NCBI GenBank assembly: GCA_964588795.1
Contig: CAZPQN010000004.1
Location: 39,379 to 103,378 of the forward strand
Length of the DNA: 64,000 nucleotides
Direction of reading: 5' to 3'
Origin: CAZPQN01 sp964588795
GTDB taxonomy: Bacteria; Fidelibacterota; UBA2242
Shown: piece after piece, positions 27,758-36,928 of the stretch
Layout: every line of letters begins with the position of its first letter
Position numbering within the stretch: the first letter of the stretch is position 1
Made by a program: the position numbers and the translations under genes
Notes under the pieces: generated by a model
Seen by the model: only the letters and a program-made list of their open reading frames with translations
The model's database searches: none
What the model was told of the DNA's origin: nothing

Positions 27758-27788
27758 TTGCGAAACACTGCCCGGCTCGATAATTTCT
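27758..27788 (+). promoter_or_regulatory. Possible promoter of the LptF/G gene, TTG-N20-TAATTTCT, giving a leaderless message
   Basis: TTG at 27758-27760, 20 nt, TAATTTCT at 27781-27788. The ATG is at 27793, only four bases after the box, so transcription would begin at or near the start codon. No Shine-Dalgarno sequence precedes the ATG. Confidence 0.35.
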
Positions 27789-27792
27789 GACC

Positions 27793-28887
27793 ATGCTGGG
27801 TATCAAGTTACTCGATCGCTACATTCTGCGCCGCTTTATTCTGATATTCACGATGGTTCTGCTGGCTTTTTTAGTCATTTTCAACGTGGTAGACCTGATC
27901 GAGAAACTAGATAAATTCCTGAAAGCCCAGCTGCCTCCGGCCATCATTCTGACCTATTACCTCAACCAGTTACCCTATTTCATCAATGTGGCTATTCCGA
28001 TGGCACTCCTGTTAGCCGCGGTGTTTACCATTGGCGTGCTGTCGAAAAACAACGAGCTGGCCGCCATCAAGTCATCGGGCATCAGCCTTTATCGCACTTC
28101 GATCTCGATGCTGATTATCGGTTTGCTGTTCAGTATCGGCTCCTTTTTCTTCGATGATGCCGTGGTGATTCCCGCCAACCGTATCCGGCAGGCCATTGAC
28201 GCCAACAATCTGCGCCGCCAGCGGTATGCCGAAAAAACATATTTCACCAATGTCATGTTCCAGGATTCTCCGGAATGCAATATCGTCATTGCCCTCTTTT
28301 CAACCCGTGACAACACCGCTCGCTCAGTTACGATTCAAAACAACCGGGAAAATAAACTGATCAACCGCATTGACGCCCGCCAGATGGTCTGGCTCGCCGA
28401 CCAGAAACAGTGGTTAGTGCAGGATTTTAAGGTACGGTCTTTCGATGCCGATGGCAACGAGTTTGTGTCGCAAGTTTATCCTGATTCATTGTTTCGATTC
28501 AATTTGCGCCCGGAGGATATTGCCAAAACCGACCTCAATCCGGAAACCATGCGCTATCAGGAGCTGGTTTACTTCATTCGCCGGCTGAACGAGAGCGGCA
28601 ACGACGCCCGCAAATGGGAAGTCAATCGCCATTTCAAACTGGCATTTCCTTTCACCAACCTAATCGTCATCCTGTTCGGCGTTCCCTTAGCCGCCATGAA
28701 GCAACGCAAAGGTATCACTTTTGGCGCCGGGATGAGCCTGCTGGTGATCTTTATTTACTACGGCTTTACCAAATTCGGTCAGGTGTTGGGGTACAAAGGC
28801 ATCCTCAGTCCCCTGTGGTCGGTGTGGCTGGGCAATATCGTTTTCTTTATCGCCGGGGCTTATCTGTTATACAAAATTCGCCAGTGA
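27793..28887 (+). CDS. LptF/LptG-family permease (YjgP/YjgQ), lipopolysaccharide export
   Basis: 364 residues. Three N-terminal helices ('RRFILIFTMVLLAFLVIFNV', 'FINVAIPMALLLAAVFTIG', 'SISMLIIGLLFSIGSFFF'), a periplasmic beta-jellyroll region (about 130-265), then three C-terminal helices ('LAFPFTNLIVILFGVPLAA', 'GAGMSLLVIFIYYGF', 'WLGNIVFFIAGAYLLY'). 'LDRYILRRF' at the start and 'NELAAIKSSGIS' in the coupling helix are typical. With LptB and its partner it extracts LPS from the inner membrane. LptF and LptG cannot be told apart here and no partner gene is adjacent. It is convergent with the barrel gene on the right, 14 nt apart. Confidence 0.88.
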   Translation: MLGIKLLDRYILRRFILIFTMVLLAFLVIFNVVDLIEKLDKFLKAQLPPAIILTYYLNQLPYFINVAIPMALLLAAVFTIGVLSKNNELAAIKSSGISLYRTSISMLIIGLLFSIGSFFFDDAVVIPANRIRQAIDANNLRRQRYAEKTYFTNVMFQDSPECNIVIALFSTRDNTARSVTIQNNRENKLINRIDARQMVWLADQKQWLVQDFKVRSFDADGNEFVSQVYPDSLFRFNLRPEDIAKTDLNPETMRYQELVYFIRRLNESGNDARKWEVNRHFKLAFPFTNLIVILFGVPLAAMKQRKGITFGAGMSLLVIFIYYGFTKFGQVLGYKGILSPLWSVWLGNIVFFIAGAYLLYKIRQ

Positions 28888-28901
28888 GCTGGCTTATCGT
28901 T

Positions 28902-30230
28902 TTATTTACTCTTGCTGGTCGTATAGGCCATACAGGAAAAATCTAAGCCTTTGGCGGTGGTCGGCAGGATACCGTGCGTAAATCCCAGCGCCCAGTCTAA
29001 ATGAACAAAACCCCAGTGAAAGCCGCTTCCAAAATTGAGCACTTTTTGTTTGCGTCCGCCAATGGCGAGGCCCACGCGGATTGGCAGGCGCTTGGATTTG
29101 GTTGATTCAAACCCGACGCACCATTTCCATGAACCGAACGAAAAAAGACGTTCCTCGAAACCAGCGACTAAATCGCTCGAAAGGGTCATGCCCTCTTCCA
29201 ATTGACGGGCTAAACTAAACCGCACCAGGCTGGGGTATTTGATGCTGAACTCGGACGAATCGCGGAAGGCCTTGCCCTTACCGGGAAAAACGTCGGAATA
29301 TTTTACCTTTTTAAAAAACCGGTCGAAACGCGCCTCGTTGACCCCGAATTCCATCTTGTAGAATTTGCCTTTCCAGGGCAGGACACTTTCCGGATTAATC
29401 ATCCGCGACAGCAGGGTGCTCTTTTGCCAGTTAATACGACCGAACAGATTCGTGACACTCAGCCCCAAGCGGTAACCGTTGATTTCCTTGGAGACGATAC
29501 CGAGATCCAGGGCAAAACCTCGTCCGCCGAGTGATTGCTGAAACAGGTACTGTCCTCCGCCACTCATGTAATTTCTACCCGGCTCAAAATAGGTCGTAAT
29601 ACTGCCATAGGAAGAGTCGGGATTCAAACCGATGTACGCAATCCCCTGCAAGTATTTGGCGGTCACGCCGCCATAGATGTCGCCTATCGGAAATCCGAGT
29701 GAATATCCATACTGGCCAAGCACCAAAACCTCTTCCTGAAAATCCAGATCCAATTTTTCGCCGATTGGGTTGCCATCGAAAATGAAGCGCACCAGGCCCT
29801 GCGGCAGATTCAGATCACCAATCACAATCAAATCGGCGCTAATCGCCCGGTTACCACGGGAATGGTTTAGATAGGGCAAGGGCAGGTGCAGGTCGGAGAA
29901 AATCCGCCAACCATCATCGGGAATTCCCCGAATAAAACTACGTTTGAGACTGCCCCCATTGGCGTCCAGGTTTTGACCGTTGTATTTCTGATAGGTTTTC
30001 AAGGAGAGGAAATTTGTTGTAAAACAGGTATTCAGTCCGCCCCACACCCGGTAAAAGTCATATTCATGCGGGATGGCGAGATTGGCTGGATTGTAATCAA
30101 CTGCAAAAATCCCACGCGCCATGACGCCATAAGCACCTCCTAAGGCTATGCCCCGTGGATCGCGGCGCGTCTGGGCGTCCAGTCCGGCAACCAGCAGGAT
30201 AATCAATATTAGCCAACGACTACCGCGCAA
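28902..30230 (-). CDS. DUF5723-like outer-membrane barrel protein, copy 2 of a duplicated pair
   Basis: 442 residues, starting with TTG at 30230, inside the end of the upstream gene (11-nt overlap) and after GGGAGGGAAA. A signal peptide ends at GLDAQ. The mature start 'RGIALGGAYGVMARG' and 'AVDYNPANLA' is the entry pattern of PorV/FadL-type barrels, followed by alternating beta strands to the end. It is homologous along its length to the protein at 32537-33976: shared landmarks are 'TNFLSLKTY'/'NNFYSLETG', 'PTDGWRFNNG'/'PDDGWRIFSD', 'KYLQGLGYYGLDP'/'KYLQGIAYIGLNP' and 'WGPLHVDWAFGFHRG'/'WGFVHLDWALGFTHG'. It is always paired with a preceding lipoprotein gene. The role is unknown; an outer-membrane channel or assembly partner for the lipoprotein is inference. 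Confidence 0.7.
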   Translation of the reverse strand: MRGSRWLILIILLVAGLDAQTRRDPRGIALGGAYGVMARGIFAVDYNPANLAIPHEYDFYRVWGGLNTCFTTNFLSLKTYQKYNGQNLDANGGSLKRSFIRGIPDDGWRIFSDLHLPLPYLNHSRGNRAISADLIVIGDLNLPQGLVRFIFDGNPIGEKLDLDFQEEVLVLGQYGYSLGFPIGDIYGGVTAKYLQGIAYIGLNPDSSYGSITTYFEPGRNYMSGGGQYLFQQSLGGRGFALDLGIVSKEINGYRLGLSVTNLFGRINWQKSTLLSRMINPESVLPWKGKFYKMEFGVNEARFDRFFKKVKYSDVFPGKGKAFRDSSEFSIKYPSLVRFSLARQLEEGMTLSSDLVAGFEERLFSFGSWKWCVGFESTKSKRLPIRVGLAIGGRKQKVLNFGSGFHWGFVHLDWALGFTHGILPTTAKGLDFSCMAYTTSKSK

Positions 30231-32535
30231 GGCTGATTTCCCTCCGGGAGTTGCGCAGGGGCGGACTGAGCGGGTTGAACTTGGGCAAGGTGTCCGGCTC
30301 GGCTTCTTCTTCAGGATTCAGCAGTTTGCCGGCATCCATCGTAATGGAAAAAACGGAAACAATGTCTATCCGGTCATTAAATCCGACCCAGACAAAGTTA
30401 TCAGTACCATCCAGGTGAATACGGGGTCGGATATAGTGCTCTTCATCTTTTAGAATGATATTGAGTTTGTTCGAATCCAATGCTGATTCGTGATGCAGGA
30501 AACCAGGCACGCTGACCGCTCCGCGACTGTCGAAGGCCACCGGCGTCGGCAAAATGATCCGAAACAGAGTATCAATCTCGATATGAAAATAGCCTGTGTC
30601 AGTCAGAACGTAAAGCGAATCATCGCGCCAGACATAGCCGGAATCGAGACTGTCCGGCTCCAGGGGGAAGTAATCATAATTGGAGATTAAAATATCAATC
30701 GAGCCGGAAAATGGGAAATCGTTGCGCACTTCATTGACTATTTTGGACTCTATCAAACCTTCCTGGATGCGTTTTTTTGTTTTTTTGTCAATCGGGCCCA
30801 GGACATTGGATTTGACCGGAATGAAGGTCATTGGTTCGATTTTCAAAATGAACGGGACAATGATTTCATATCCGCCCCAGAACGAACTGCCGACCTGGAG
30901 GCGGGAGGTGTCATCGGAAGGAATCGCCGCTTCGCCGGACACGCGAATCGAATCCGGCACCATATTGAAAATGGGAGCAATATCAATCTCCAGCACCGAG
31001 TGGGTGACCGGGTGACTGGCCGATGCTTTTTCAATGGTTTCGGTAGCATCAATCCGCACCGGATCGAGACCCTCACGCAGTCCTTCCAGAACCAGGTTCA
31101 AATCCGTACGGGCCTGGATTTCGTTACTCATGATCAGCCGCAGGATGACGGCCCCGAAATCAACATTGGTGAATCCAGTTGGAATATTTGAAATCGTTAT
31201 CGGTGGGATACTAAAGGAAGCATTAAAGAAACCTTCCAGAGCCTTGAATTTGAGCGCCGAAATGCCCACCCTGACATCGATCATCGAGTCGCCTACGTCC
31301 AGCGGGATCGTGACGGCAGTATCGCCCGGTTCCGGCAGAATCGTCACCTGGACGAAGACAATGATTGAATCCACGACTGTAGTTGAATCCGGATTGCGAA
31401 AAACATAATTGTCGAGACGTTTATTCGCCGTGACGGATTCGCCGGAATTGATGACCGTATCTATAGTCAACGGTTCGGTACCGCGATAGAAATTAAAGAA
31501 AATGATCTGCATCCCAAGGTCGAACGGCATCTCGTTGCCGATTGTCAGGCTGAGGAAATTGGTATCGGGCGGGTCGGTGGTAGTTTCCCCTAATTCAGCC
31601 CGGATGATTGTGTTATCACTGGCCGGCAATGGCTGACGCTGAGTCGATTCGATGGGCAACGGCAGACCGGTGAAGCTTTCGACCTCCTCGATGCTCAAAT
31701 CCGCAGTTATCGTCAAATAGGGATCAGCACCCGCCGGAATGGTCAGCGGCTGACCATTGGTGCCGGCGATAATCGCCGAAATCTGCACGTCAATCGAATC
31801 GCGGATGGTTTTCCCGTTGAGATTGCCAGGGGTGCCGTCATGGGCGGTTGTCCCCGCTGGAATTCGCTCGTAAAAGGTCTGGGCTAAGATACTGCCATCC
31901 CGATTAACGAGACTGATCAGCACCGAATCCAAATCCACCAAAAGCTCGTTGGTAATCGTTGTCTCAAAAGTACCGGTGCCGATGGTGATATAATCAACCC
32001 GCTCAAAAAAGGGAATCCCGTAGCGGTCAAAAATCTGATAGGAATATTTTTCATCCACCAGTTTGGCACGCGGCACCTCGTCAACCGTGATGGGTATGGG
32101 CGCCGGCAGGCGGATCGGCGGGGGCAATAACTGGGATAATTTTACCGTATTACTGATCGAGGTATTGAAGGCGGGTTGCGCCTGGCTGAGAGTCGAGAAA
32201 TCCTGTTGAAAACCAACGCTGGTCGCCAGTGGTATCAGGAATATGTTTTCGGTCAGTGTCGTGGTATCTAAATTGCCACTAAATTTAAAATAAAGCGAGT
32301 CCGAAAGGGCATCGCCATAGATGTTGTTAGAGGAATCCTGCAAATCGGCCAGCGGAAGAGCAATATCCACCAGGGGCAAATTGAGCGTTTGGTAGAAAGT
32401 GGGCATTTCCGGTGGTGCTAGGGGTTCATAGGTGCAGCGCCAACTACCCCCGCACCAGATGCCGAGAAGCAGAATCAAACAGGCCTTGCGGAAAGAATAT
32501 ATCTGCAACCAGCGCTTTGCCAATCTGCGCGACAA
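30220..32535 (-). CDS. Large beta-rich lipoprotein, copy 2 of a duplicated pair
   Basis: 771 residues, opening with TTG at 32535, 1 nt from the upstream barrel gene. After a hydrophobic stretch, 'SWRC|TYEPLAPPEMP' aligns with 'YAGC|EFELPTTPSLP' of the paralogue at 33969-35651, so the Cys is probably the lipidated residue, although the bases before it are not a textbook lipobox. The body is long, Thr/Asp/Pro-rich and beta in character. Both ends match the paralogue: 'LPLVDIALPLADL...SNNIYGD' near the start and 'ILISNYDYFPLEPD', 'SGYVWRDDSLY', 'YIRPRIHLDG' near the end. It is about 210 residues longer, from extra central beta repeats. No function can be assigned. Confidence 0.7.
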   Translation of the reverse strand: MSRRLAKRWLQIYSFRKACLILLLGIWCGGSWRCTYEPLAPPEMPTFYQTLNLPLVDIALPLADLQDSSNNIYGDALSDSLYFKFSGNLDTTTLTENIFLIPLATSVGFQQDFSTLSQAQPAFNTSISNTVKLSQLLPPPIRLPAPIPITVDEVPRAKLVDEKYSYQIFDRYGIPFFERVDYITIGTGTFETTITNELLVDLDSVLISLVNRDGSILAQTFYERIPAGTTAHDGTPGNLNGKTIRDSIDVQISAIIAGTNGQPLTIPAGADPYLTITADLSIEEVESFTGLPLPIESTQRQPLPASDNTIIRAELGETTTDPPDTNFLSLTIGNEMPFDLGMQIIFFNFYRGTEPLTIDTVINSGESVTANKRLDNYVFRNPDSTTVVDSIIVFVQVTILPEPGDTAVTIPLDVGDSMIDVRVGISALKFKALEGFFNASFSIPPITISNIPTGFTNVDFGAVILRLIMSNEIQARTDLNLVLEGLREGLDPVRIDATETIEKASASHPVTHSVLEIDIAPIFNMVPDSIRVSGEAAIPSDDTSRLQVGSSFWGGYEIIVPFILKIEPMTFIPVKSNVLGPIDKKTKKRIQEGLIESKIVNEVRNDFPFSGSIDILISNYDYFPLEPDSLDSGYVWRDDSLYVLTDTGYFHIEIDTLFRIILPTPVAFDSRGAVSVPGFLHHESALDSNKLNIILKDEEHYIRPRIHLDGTDNFVWVGFNDRIDIVSVFSITMDAGKLLNPEEEAEPDTLPKFNPLSPPLRNSRREISLAR

Positions 32536-32536
32536 T

Positions 32537-33976
32537 TTATTGGACTTTCCCCTTACCGGTGAGATACGCTCCCAAAGAAAAATTCACGCCTTGCGCGGTA
32601 TGCGCCCAGACACCGCGATGAAAGCCGAAAGCCCAGTCAACATGCAATGGCCCCCACGCTAATCCACTGCCGATATCAAATTCCCAGCCGGAAAGTCCCC
32701 CAACCGCCAAACCGACTCGGAGGGGTGTGCGCGGCAATGGAGTATATTCAAATCCCACCGCCGAGCGCCAGCTCCTGGTATATCCGAACCGGTCACTGAA
32801 GCTGGCGGTAAAATCCAAAGCCATCAGCAGATTGGGCTGGATGTGGCGTGCCAGTCCGATTTTCAGCACCAGCGGCAGTGGCACCCGGAAAACAGTCGAG
32901 TCCCGGGTAATTCTTTTATTGCTTTGCAGCAGTGCTTGGAAAGTGCTGTCGCCTCTGAATAATTTTTCAACATTCAGGCTGTCAATCGTAAAACGGTAAC
33001 GGAAATCCTCACCCTTGAAATCCAATTTGATATCCGAGGTTTTGATCAAGCCGCTACGCAGTTGCTGACCCATCAGTCGCAGTGCCAGGTCTTTCAATAC
33101 TTTGGATATCATCGTCTCGGAATTCCACTTCACCGACTCGCCGATATTTAACAGGCTGATGCCCATGTTCCAGCCGTAAACATCCTCGACCGCAATGCCG
33201 ATGTCGGCGCCGTACCCGCGTCCGGCATACGATTCGCGGAAATAATATTCGCCATCCCCGTAAAGCAGAAAGCGCGCCGTGTCAACGACAATCTGTCCGG
33301 TATTGTAACGAGGATCAAGCCCGTAATACCCCAGCCCCTGCAGGTATTTCAAAGACAATCCTACGGCAATATTTTCATAGGGGATGGCCATGGAATAGGC
33401 ATATTCGATCGCAGTCATGGCGTCCCAGCGCATATCCAGCTGATAGAGTTGGCCCTTCTCGACTCCGCCAAAAACGACATCCAAGACCGGGCGCGACAGA
33501 TACAAATCATTGGTGTAAATCAGATTGGTGGTCAAGGCTTTGTTGCCCAGGGAGAAGTTTACGAAAGGCAGTGCGCTGTTGAATCCGTTGTTAAAACGCC
33601 AGCCGTCCGTGGGCAATTTCCTCAGGAATTCGGCCTGCAAAGCCCCGTCGTCGGCCGCCAGATCCCGCCCGAAATGGCGGCCGGTCTCCAGTGAGTAAAA
33701 ATTATTGGTGATGTAATAATTGATGCCGAAAGCCTGAAAATAGGTGCGGTAGGGCGTGGACATGCCAAGGTTGGCGGGATTCTGCCCGACGCACAAAAAG
33801 CCGCGGGTGACGGCACTGTTGGCCCCGGCCAGCGCTTTCGTGACCGGATTATCATAGTGCTGCGCCAGACCACTTCCGACCCATCCGATCACCGACAGCA
33901 GCAGCCACATCGTCCGCAGACAACGCCGGTCGGGCGACACGGTAATCACTGCAATGTCTGGTTTTCGCTCAGTCAT
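32537..33976 (-). CDS. DUF5723-like outer-membrane barrel protein, copy 1 of a duplicated pair
   Basis: 479 residues. The start codon at 33976 overlaps the end of the upstream lipoprotein gene by 8 nt. A second Met (residue 23, MWLLLSVIGWVGSGLAQ) would give a more normal signal peptide. The mature part begins 'VTKALAGANSAVTRGF' and 'VGQNPANLG', the PorV/FadL-type entry, then beta strands to the C-terminus with 'WGPLHVDWAFGFHRG' near the end. It is the paralogue of 28902-30230. Translational coupling to the lipoprotein points to a two-part outer-membrane complex. Confidence 0.7.
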   Translation of the reverse strand: MTERKPDIAVITVSPDRRCLRTMWLLLSVIGWVGSGLAQHYDNPVTKALAGANSAVTRGFLCVGQNPANLGMSTPYRTYFQAFGINYYITNNFYSLETGRHFGRDLAADDGALQAEFLRKLPTDGWRFNNGFNSALPFVNFSLGNKALTTNLIYTNDLYLSRPVLDVVFGGVEKGQLYQLDMRWDAMTAIEYAYSMAIPYENIAVGLSLKYLQGLGYYGLDPRYNTGQIVVDTARFLLYGDGEYYFRESYAGRGYGADIGIAVEDVYGWNMGISLLNIGESVKWNSETMISKVLKDLALRLMGQQLRSGLIKTSDIKLDFKGEDFRYRFTIDSLNVEKLFRGDSTFQALLQSNKRITRDSTVFRVPLPLVLKIGLARHIQPNLLMALDFTASFSDRFGYTRSWRSAVGFEYTPLPRTPLRVGLAVGGLSGWEFDIGSGLAWGPLHVDWAFGFHRGVWAHTAQGVNFSLGAYLTGKGKVQ

Positions 33977-35651
33977 GGCGTTTGTTCAGTACAGCCCCGT
34001 CAAACAACAGGTTCAGATAGCTCCGGATGCGAATAGACTGATCCTGTCGGAATACCGCCTGCGTCCGATCCGGGTTGACAAAGCGGAAATGCGGGCGGAG
34101 ATAACAGGTATCGGCTAACATTGCCAGCGCTGTTGAATCAGTGCGGTAAATCTGTTGGGAACGTCCGGGTAGCAGAAGCTCATTATTCAGCCATTCCGCC
34201 GGTGGAATCGGGATGATCGCCAGCGTATCAAGGCGCACCAGCGTGGTATCCGTTCCACCAGAGAAAATGGAATCATTGCGGGTAAAATAGCCTGCCGGAA
34301 GCCTGCCGCCCACTGTATCCAGCGGAAACAGATCATAGTTGCTGATTAGAAAATAGATGGCACCTGCCAAGGGCGTGCGGTTTTCGACCTCCAGATCCAC
34401 TTCAGCCCCCTCCTGCGCCCGAATCACTCGCGAACGCGTGGTACTGTCCTTGATAAAATATAGCGAACTTTTCCCGGAAGCCATCTCCAAGACTTCCGGA
34501 ACAGTCAGCCGAAGCGGGGCGAAAAGAGTGTATTGCAGGTCAAAACCGCTCGGGAACAGATCACTTTGATGGTAGGTATTAGCCGAAAAAATGCCTTGCG
34601 CCGCGACAATCAGCGAGTCGGGCAGATTGGACAGAGCTGACCCGACCGCCATCACCACCGGTGAAGCACTGACCGTCCAGGCTGAATCGGCGGTCACCAT
34701 CGCGCCTGATCTCTTTTTTCCGCCAACTGCAATCTTGATCTGTTCCAAAAGTCCATTTGGGTCAGTTATGGTGAAAGTTGCTGTGGCACTGTCAAATTGG
34801 ATTTGCGTTGCTCCCGCCAGGTCGTTGGTATTCAACTCCTGACGTAAATAGCCACTGGCATAAATTGCACCGTAAAACGCATCAAAATGCAGTTGCCCAA
34901 CCTGGACAGTAATCTTCAGGGTCTGGTTTAATCTACTGACCGAAGTCATCATTTTCCCGCCTACCTGCACGCTGAGACTGAACTTGAGAGTATCCAGGTA
35001 TTGCGTAAGCGTGCCACCGATCAGAGAATCGCTGTCAATGGCGATATCCAGGGTGTCGGAAAGCTGGCCGGAGACCAGTTCCAGACTATCGCTGACCAGT
35101 CTACCGGTGCCATTATCTTTGAAATTCAGGCCGGTCAGTTTGACCCGCAGAGGATTGGGAAACGTGTCGCTCAGCTGTGCAGACAGTCGGAGCTGGTTAA
35201 ACGGCTGACCGTCGCCCGTCAGACCAAAGGTGTTGTCCAGCCGACCAAACATCACCCGATTGTTGGATGAATCAACCATCACATTTAGGGCAGTCGTGAT
35301 CGGCAACGCCGTCGAATCTGCGCGCAGTTTCAAACTCTTGCGCAAATCCACGGTTTTATGACCTGCCACTGACGGCATTTTCCAAAAGGTCTGCGGATCA
35401 ACCTTGATGGATTGGGAGCTCGAATCAAGCACCTGATAATAGAGCAAACCGGATGAGTCCGCGTAGATCGGATTGGTATTGGAATTCGTCCGCACCAAAC
35501 TGGCAAACGAGTAGGTGCGGTCGAGTAATGGCAGGGACAATTTGGAATTCCATTTGTCGGGTAAACTGGGAGTAGTAGGTAGCTCAAACTCGCAACCGGC
35601 GTACCAGATTAGATTCAATATCAAGCCAATGCCAGTAAGAGTTTTACGCAT
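33969..35651 (-). CDS. Beta-rich lipoprotein, copy 1 of a duplicated pair
   Basis: 560 residues. The signal ends 'IWYAGC', placing the lipidated Cys at residue ~20. The mature chain starts 'EFELPTTPSLPDKW', then 'LSLPLLDRTYSFASL', and is beta-rich with many Asp-Ser/Asp-Thr turns. The C-terminal section 'IYFLISNYDLFPLDT', 'AGYFTRNDSIF', 'CYLRPHFRFVN' matches the longer paralogue at 30220-32535. It lies 23 nt below ahcY and overlaps the barrel gene that follows. There is no enzyme motif; a structural or carrier role at the outer membrane is inference. Confidence 0.7.
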   Translation of the reverse strand: MRKTLTGIGLILNLIWYAGCEFELPTTPSLPDKWNSKLSLPLLDRTYSFASLVRTNSNTNPIYADSSGLLYYQVLDSSSQSIKVDPQTFWKMPSVAGHKTVDLRKSLKLRADSTALPITTALNVMVDSSNNRVMFGRLDNTFGLTGDGQPFNQLRLSAQLSDTFPNPLRVKLTGLNFKDNGTGRLVSDSLELVSGQLSDTLDIAIDSDSLIGGTLTQYLDTLKFSLSVQVGGKMMTSVSRLNQTLKITVQVGQLHFDAFYGAIYASGYLRQELNTNDLAGATQIQFDSATATFTITDPNGLLEQIKIAVGGKKRSGAMVTADSAWTVSASPVVMAVGSALSNLPDSLIVAAQGIFSANTYHQSDLFPSGFDLQYTLFAPLRLTVPEVLEMASGKSSLYFIKDSTTRSRVIRAQEGAEVDLEVENRTPLAGAIYFLISNYDLFPLDTVGGRLPAGYFTRNDSIFSGGTDTTLVRLDTLAIIPIPPAEWLNNELLLPGRSQQIYRTDSTALAMLADTCYLRPHFRFVNPDRTQAVFRQDQSIRIRSYLNLLFDGAVLNKRHD

Positions 35652-35674
35652 TGCAGTTTGCGTCTTTAAAGTGC

Positions 35675-36928
35675 TTAGGTCCCTTCATTGTAAGCGGTTC
35701 GGTAGCGCAATTGGTCCTCGGTCAGCTGGTCAATATTGATGCCCATGGTTTCCAGCTTGGTCAGGGCGATTGCCTGATCCTGCTCGGCGCTGATGTCATA
35801 GACCTGCTTGGCCATTTGCTGGCCTTCTTGCGCTAACCGCAACATGCTCATGAATTGGTTGGCAAACGACATATCCATGACTTCCGAGGGATGCCCTTCC
35901 GCGGCGACCAGGTTGACTAAACGTCCTTCGCCCAAGACGTAGATTTTTTTACCGTTCTGCAAAGTATGCTGGACGCAATTCGCCCGCATTTCCTTTTTCG
36001 CGGTCGTGATCTCGGCCAGATCTTTGAGCTTGAGTTCGCAGTCGTAATGCCCGGTATTGCACACGATCGCCCCATCTTTCATGGCTTCAAAATGCCGCCG
36101 CACGATGACGTCCTTCATGCCGGTAGCGGTAATGAACAGGTCGCCCAGAGGAGCGGCCTGGTCCATGGTCATTACCCGGTTCCCGTCCAGCAGGGCTTTG
36201 AGCGCCGCCGTCGGTTTAATCTCGGTCACGATGACATTGGCGCCCTGACCGGTCGCGCGCCGGGCCACTCCTTTGCCGCAATGTCCGTAACCGGCGACAA
36301 CCATGGTTTTCCCGGCGTACAGGATCGAGGTGGCCCGCAGAATGCCGTCGATCGAGGATTGCCCGGTGCCATAAACATTATCGAAGTCGCATTTGGTTTC
36401 GGCGTCATTCACCGCGATAATGGGATAAAGCAGTTTGCCGTCCGCCGCCATGGCGCGCAGGCGCTGGACGCCGGTAGTCGTTTCTTCCGAGCCGCCTAAC
36501 ACGTTTTGCGCTAATTCGGGAAAACGGTTATGGATCGTAAACACGAGGTCAGCGCCGTCATCAAGAGTCAAAGTTGGTTTATGCCGGAGGGTCTGTTCGA
36601 TGCACCAGTAGAATTCGGCGGTCGTCAACCCATGCCAGGCCCAGATGGGAATGCCTTCTTCATACAATGCCGCGGCAATTTCATCCTGCGTGCTCAGCGG
36701 ATTACAGCCACTCCAGGCCACCTGGGCCCCCGCGGCGACGAGAGTTTTGATCAGTACCGCAGTTTCCTTGGTCACATGCAGGCAACCGCTGATGCGCATG
36801 CCCTTTAACGGCTGACTGACCCGATACTTATTGCGCAGAGCCATTAGCACGGGCATGTGCGCCTCTGCCCATTCGATTTTCAGGCGACCGGCGGATGCTA
36901 AACTGATGTCTTTGATCTTACCTTCCAT
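35675..36928 (-). CDS. ahcY: Adenosylhomocysteinase (SAH hydrolase)
   Basis: 417 residues. It splits S-adenosylhomocysteine into adenosine and homocysteine with bound NAD. The NAD-binding motif 'VVAGYGHCGKGVARRATGQG' lies at ~210-230, substrate-site 'NVYGTGQSSIDGI' before it, 'VCNTGHYDCELKL' and a C-terminal 'LRYRTAYNEGT' in place of the usual K-P-x-x-Y-R-Y end, a shorter form like archaeal and Thermotoga enzymes. The ATG overlaps the metK stop by one base (TAATG), so the two steps, SAM synthesis and SAH removal, are translationally coupled. Confidence 0.96.
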   Translation of the reverse strand: MEGKIKDISLASAGRLKIEWAEAHMPVLMALRNKYRVSQPLKGMRISGCLHVTKETAVLIKTLVAAGAQVAWSGCNPLSTQDEIAAALYEEGIPIWAWHGLTTAEFYWCIEQTLRHKPTLTLDDGADLVFTIHNRFPELAQNVLGGSEETTTGVQRLRAMAADGKLLYPIIAVNDAETKCDFDNVYGTGQSSIDGILRATSILYAGKTMVVAGYGHCGKGVARRATGQGANVIVTEIKPTAALKALLDGNRVMTMDQAAPLGDLFITATGMKDVIVRRHFEAMKDGAIVCNTGHYDCELKLKDLAEITTAKKEMRANCVQHTLQNGKKIYVLGEGRLVNLVAAEGHPSEVMDMSFANQFMSMLRLAQEGQQMAKQVYDISAEQDQAIALTKLETMGINIDQLTEDQLRYRTAYNEGT

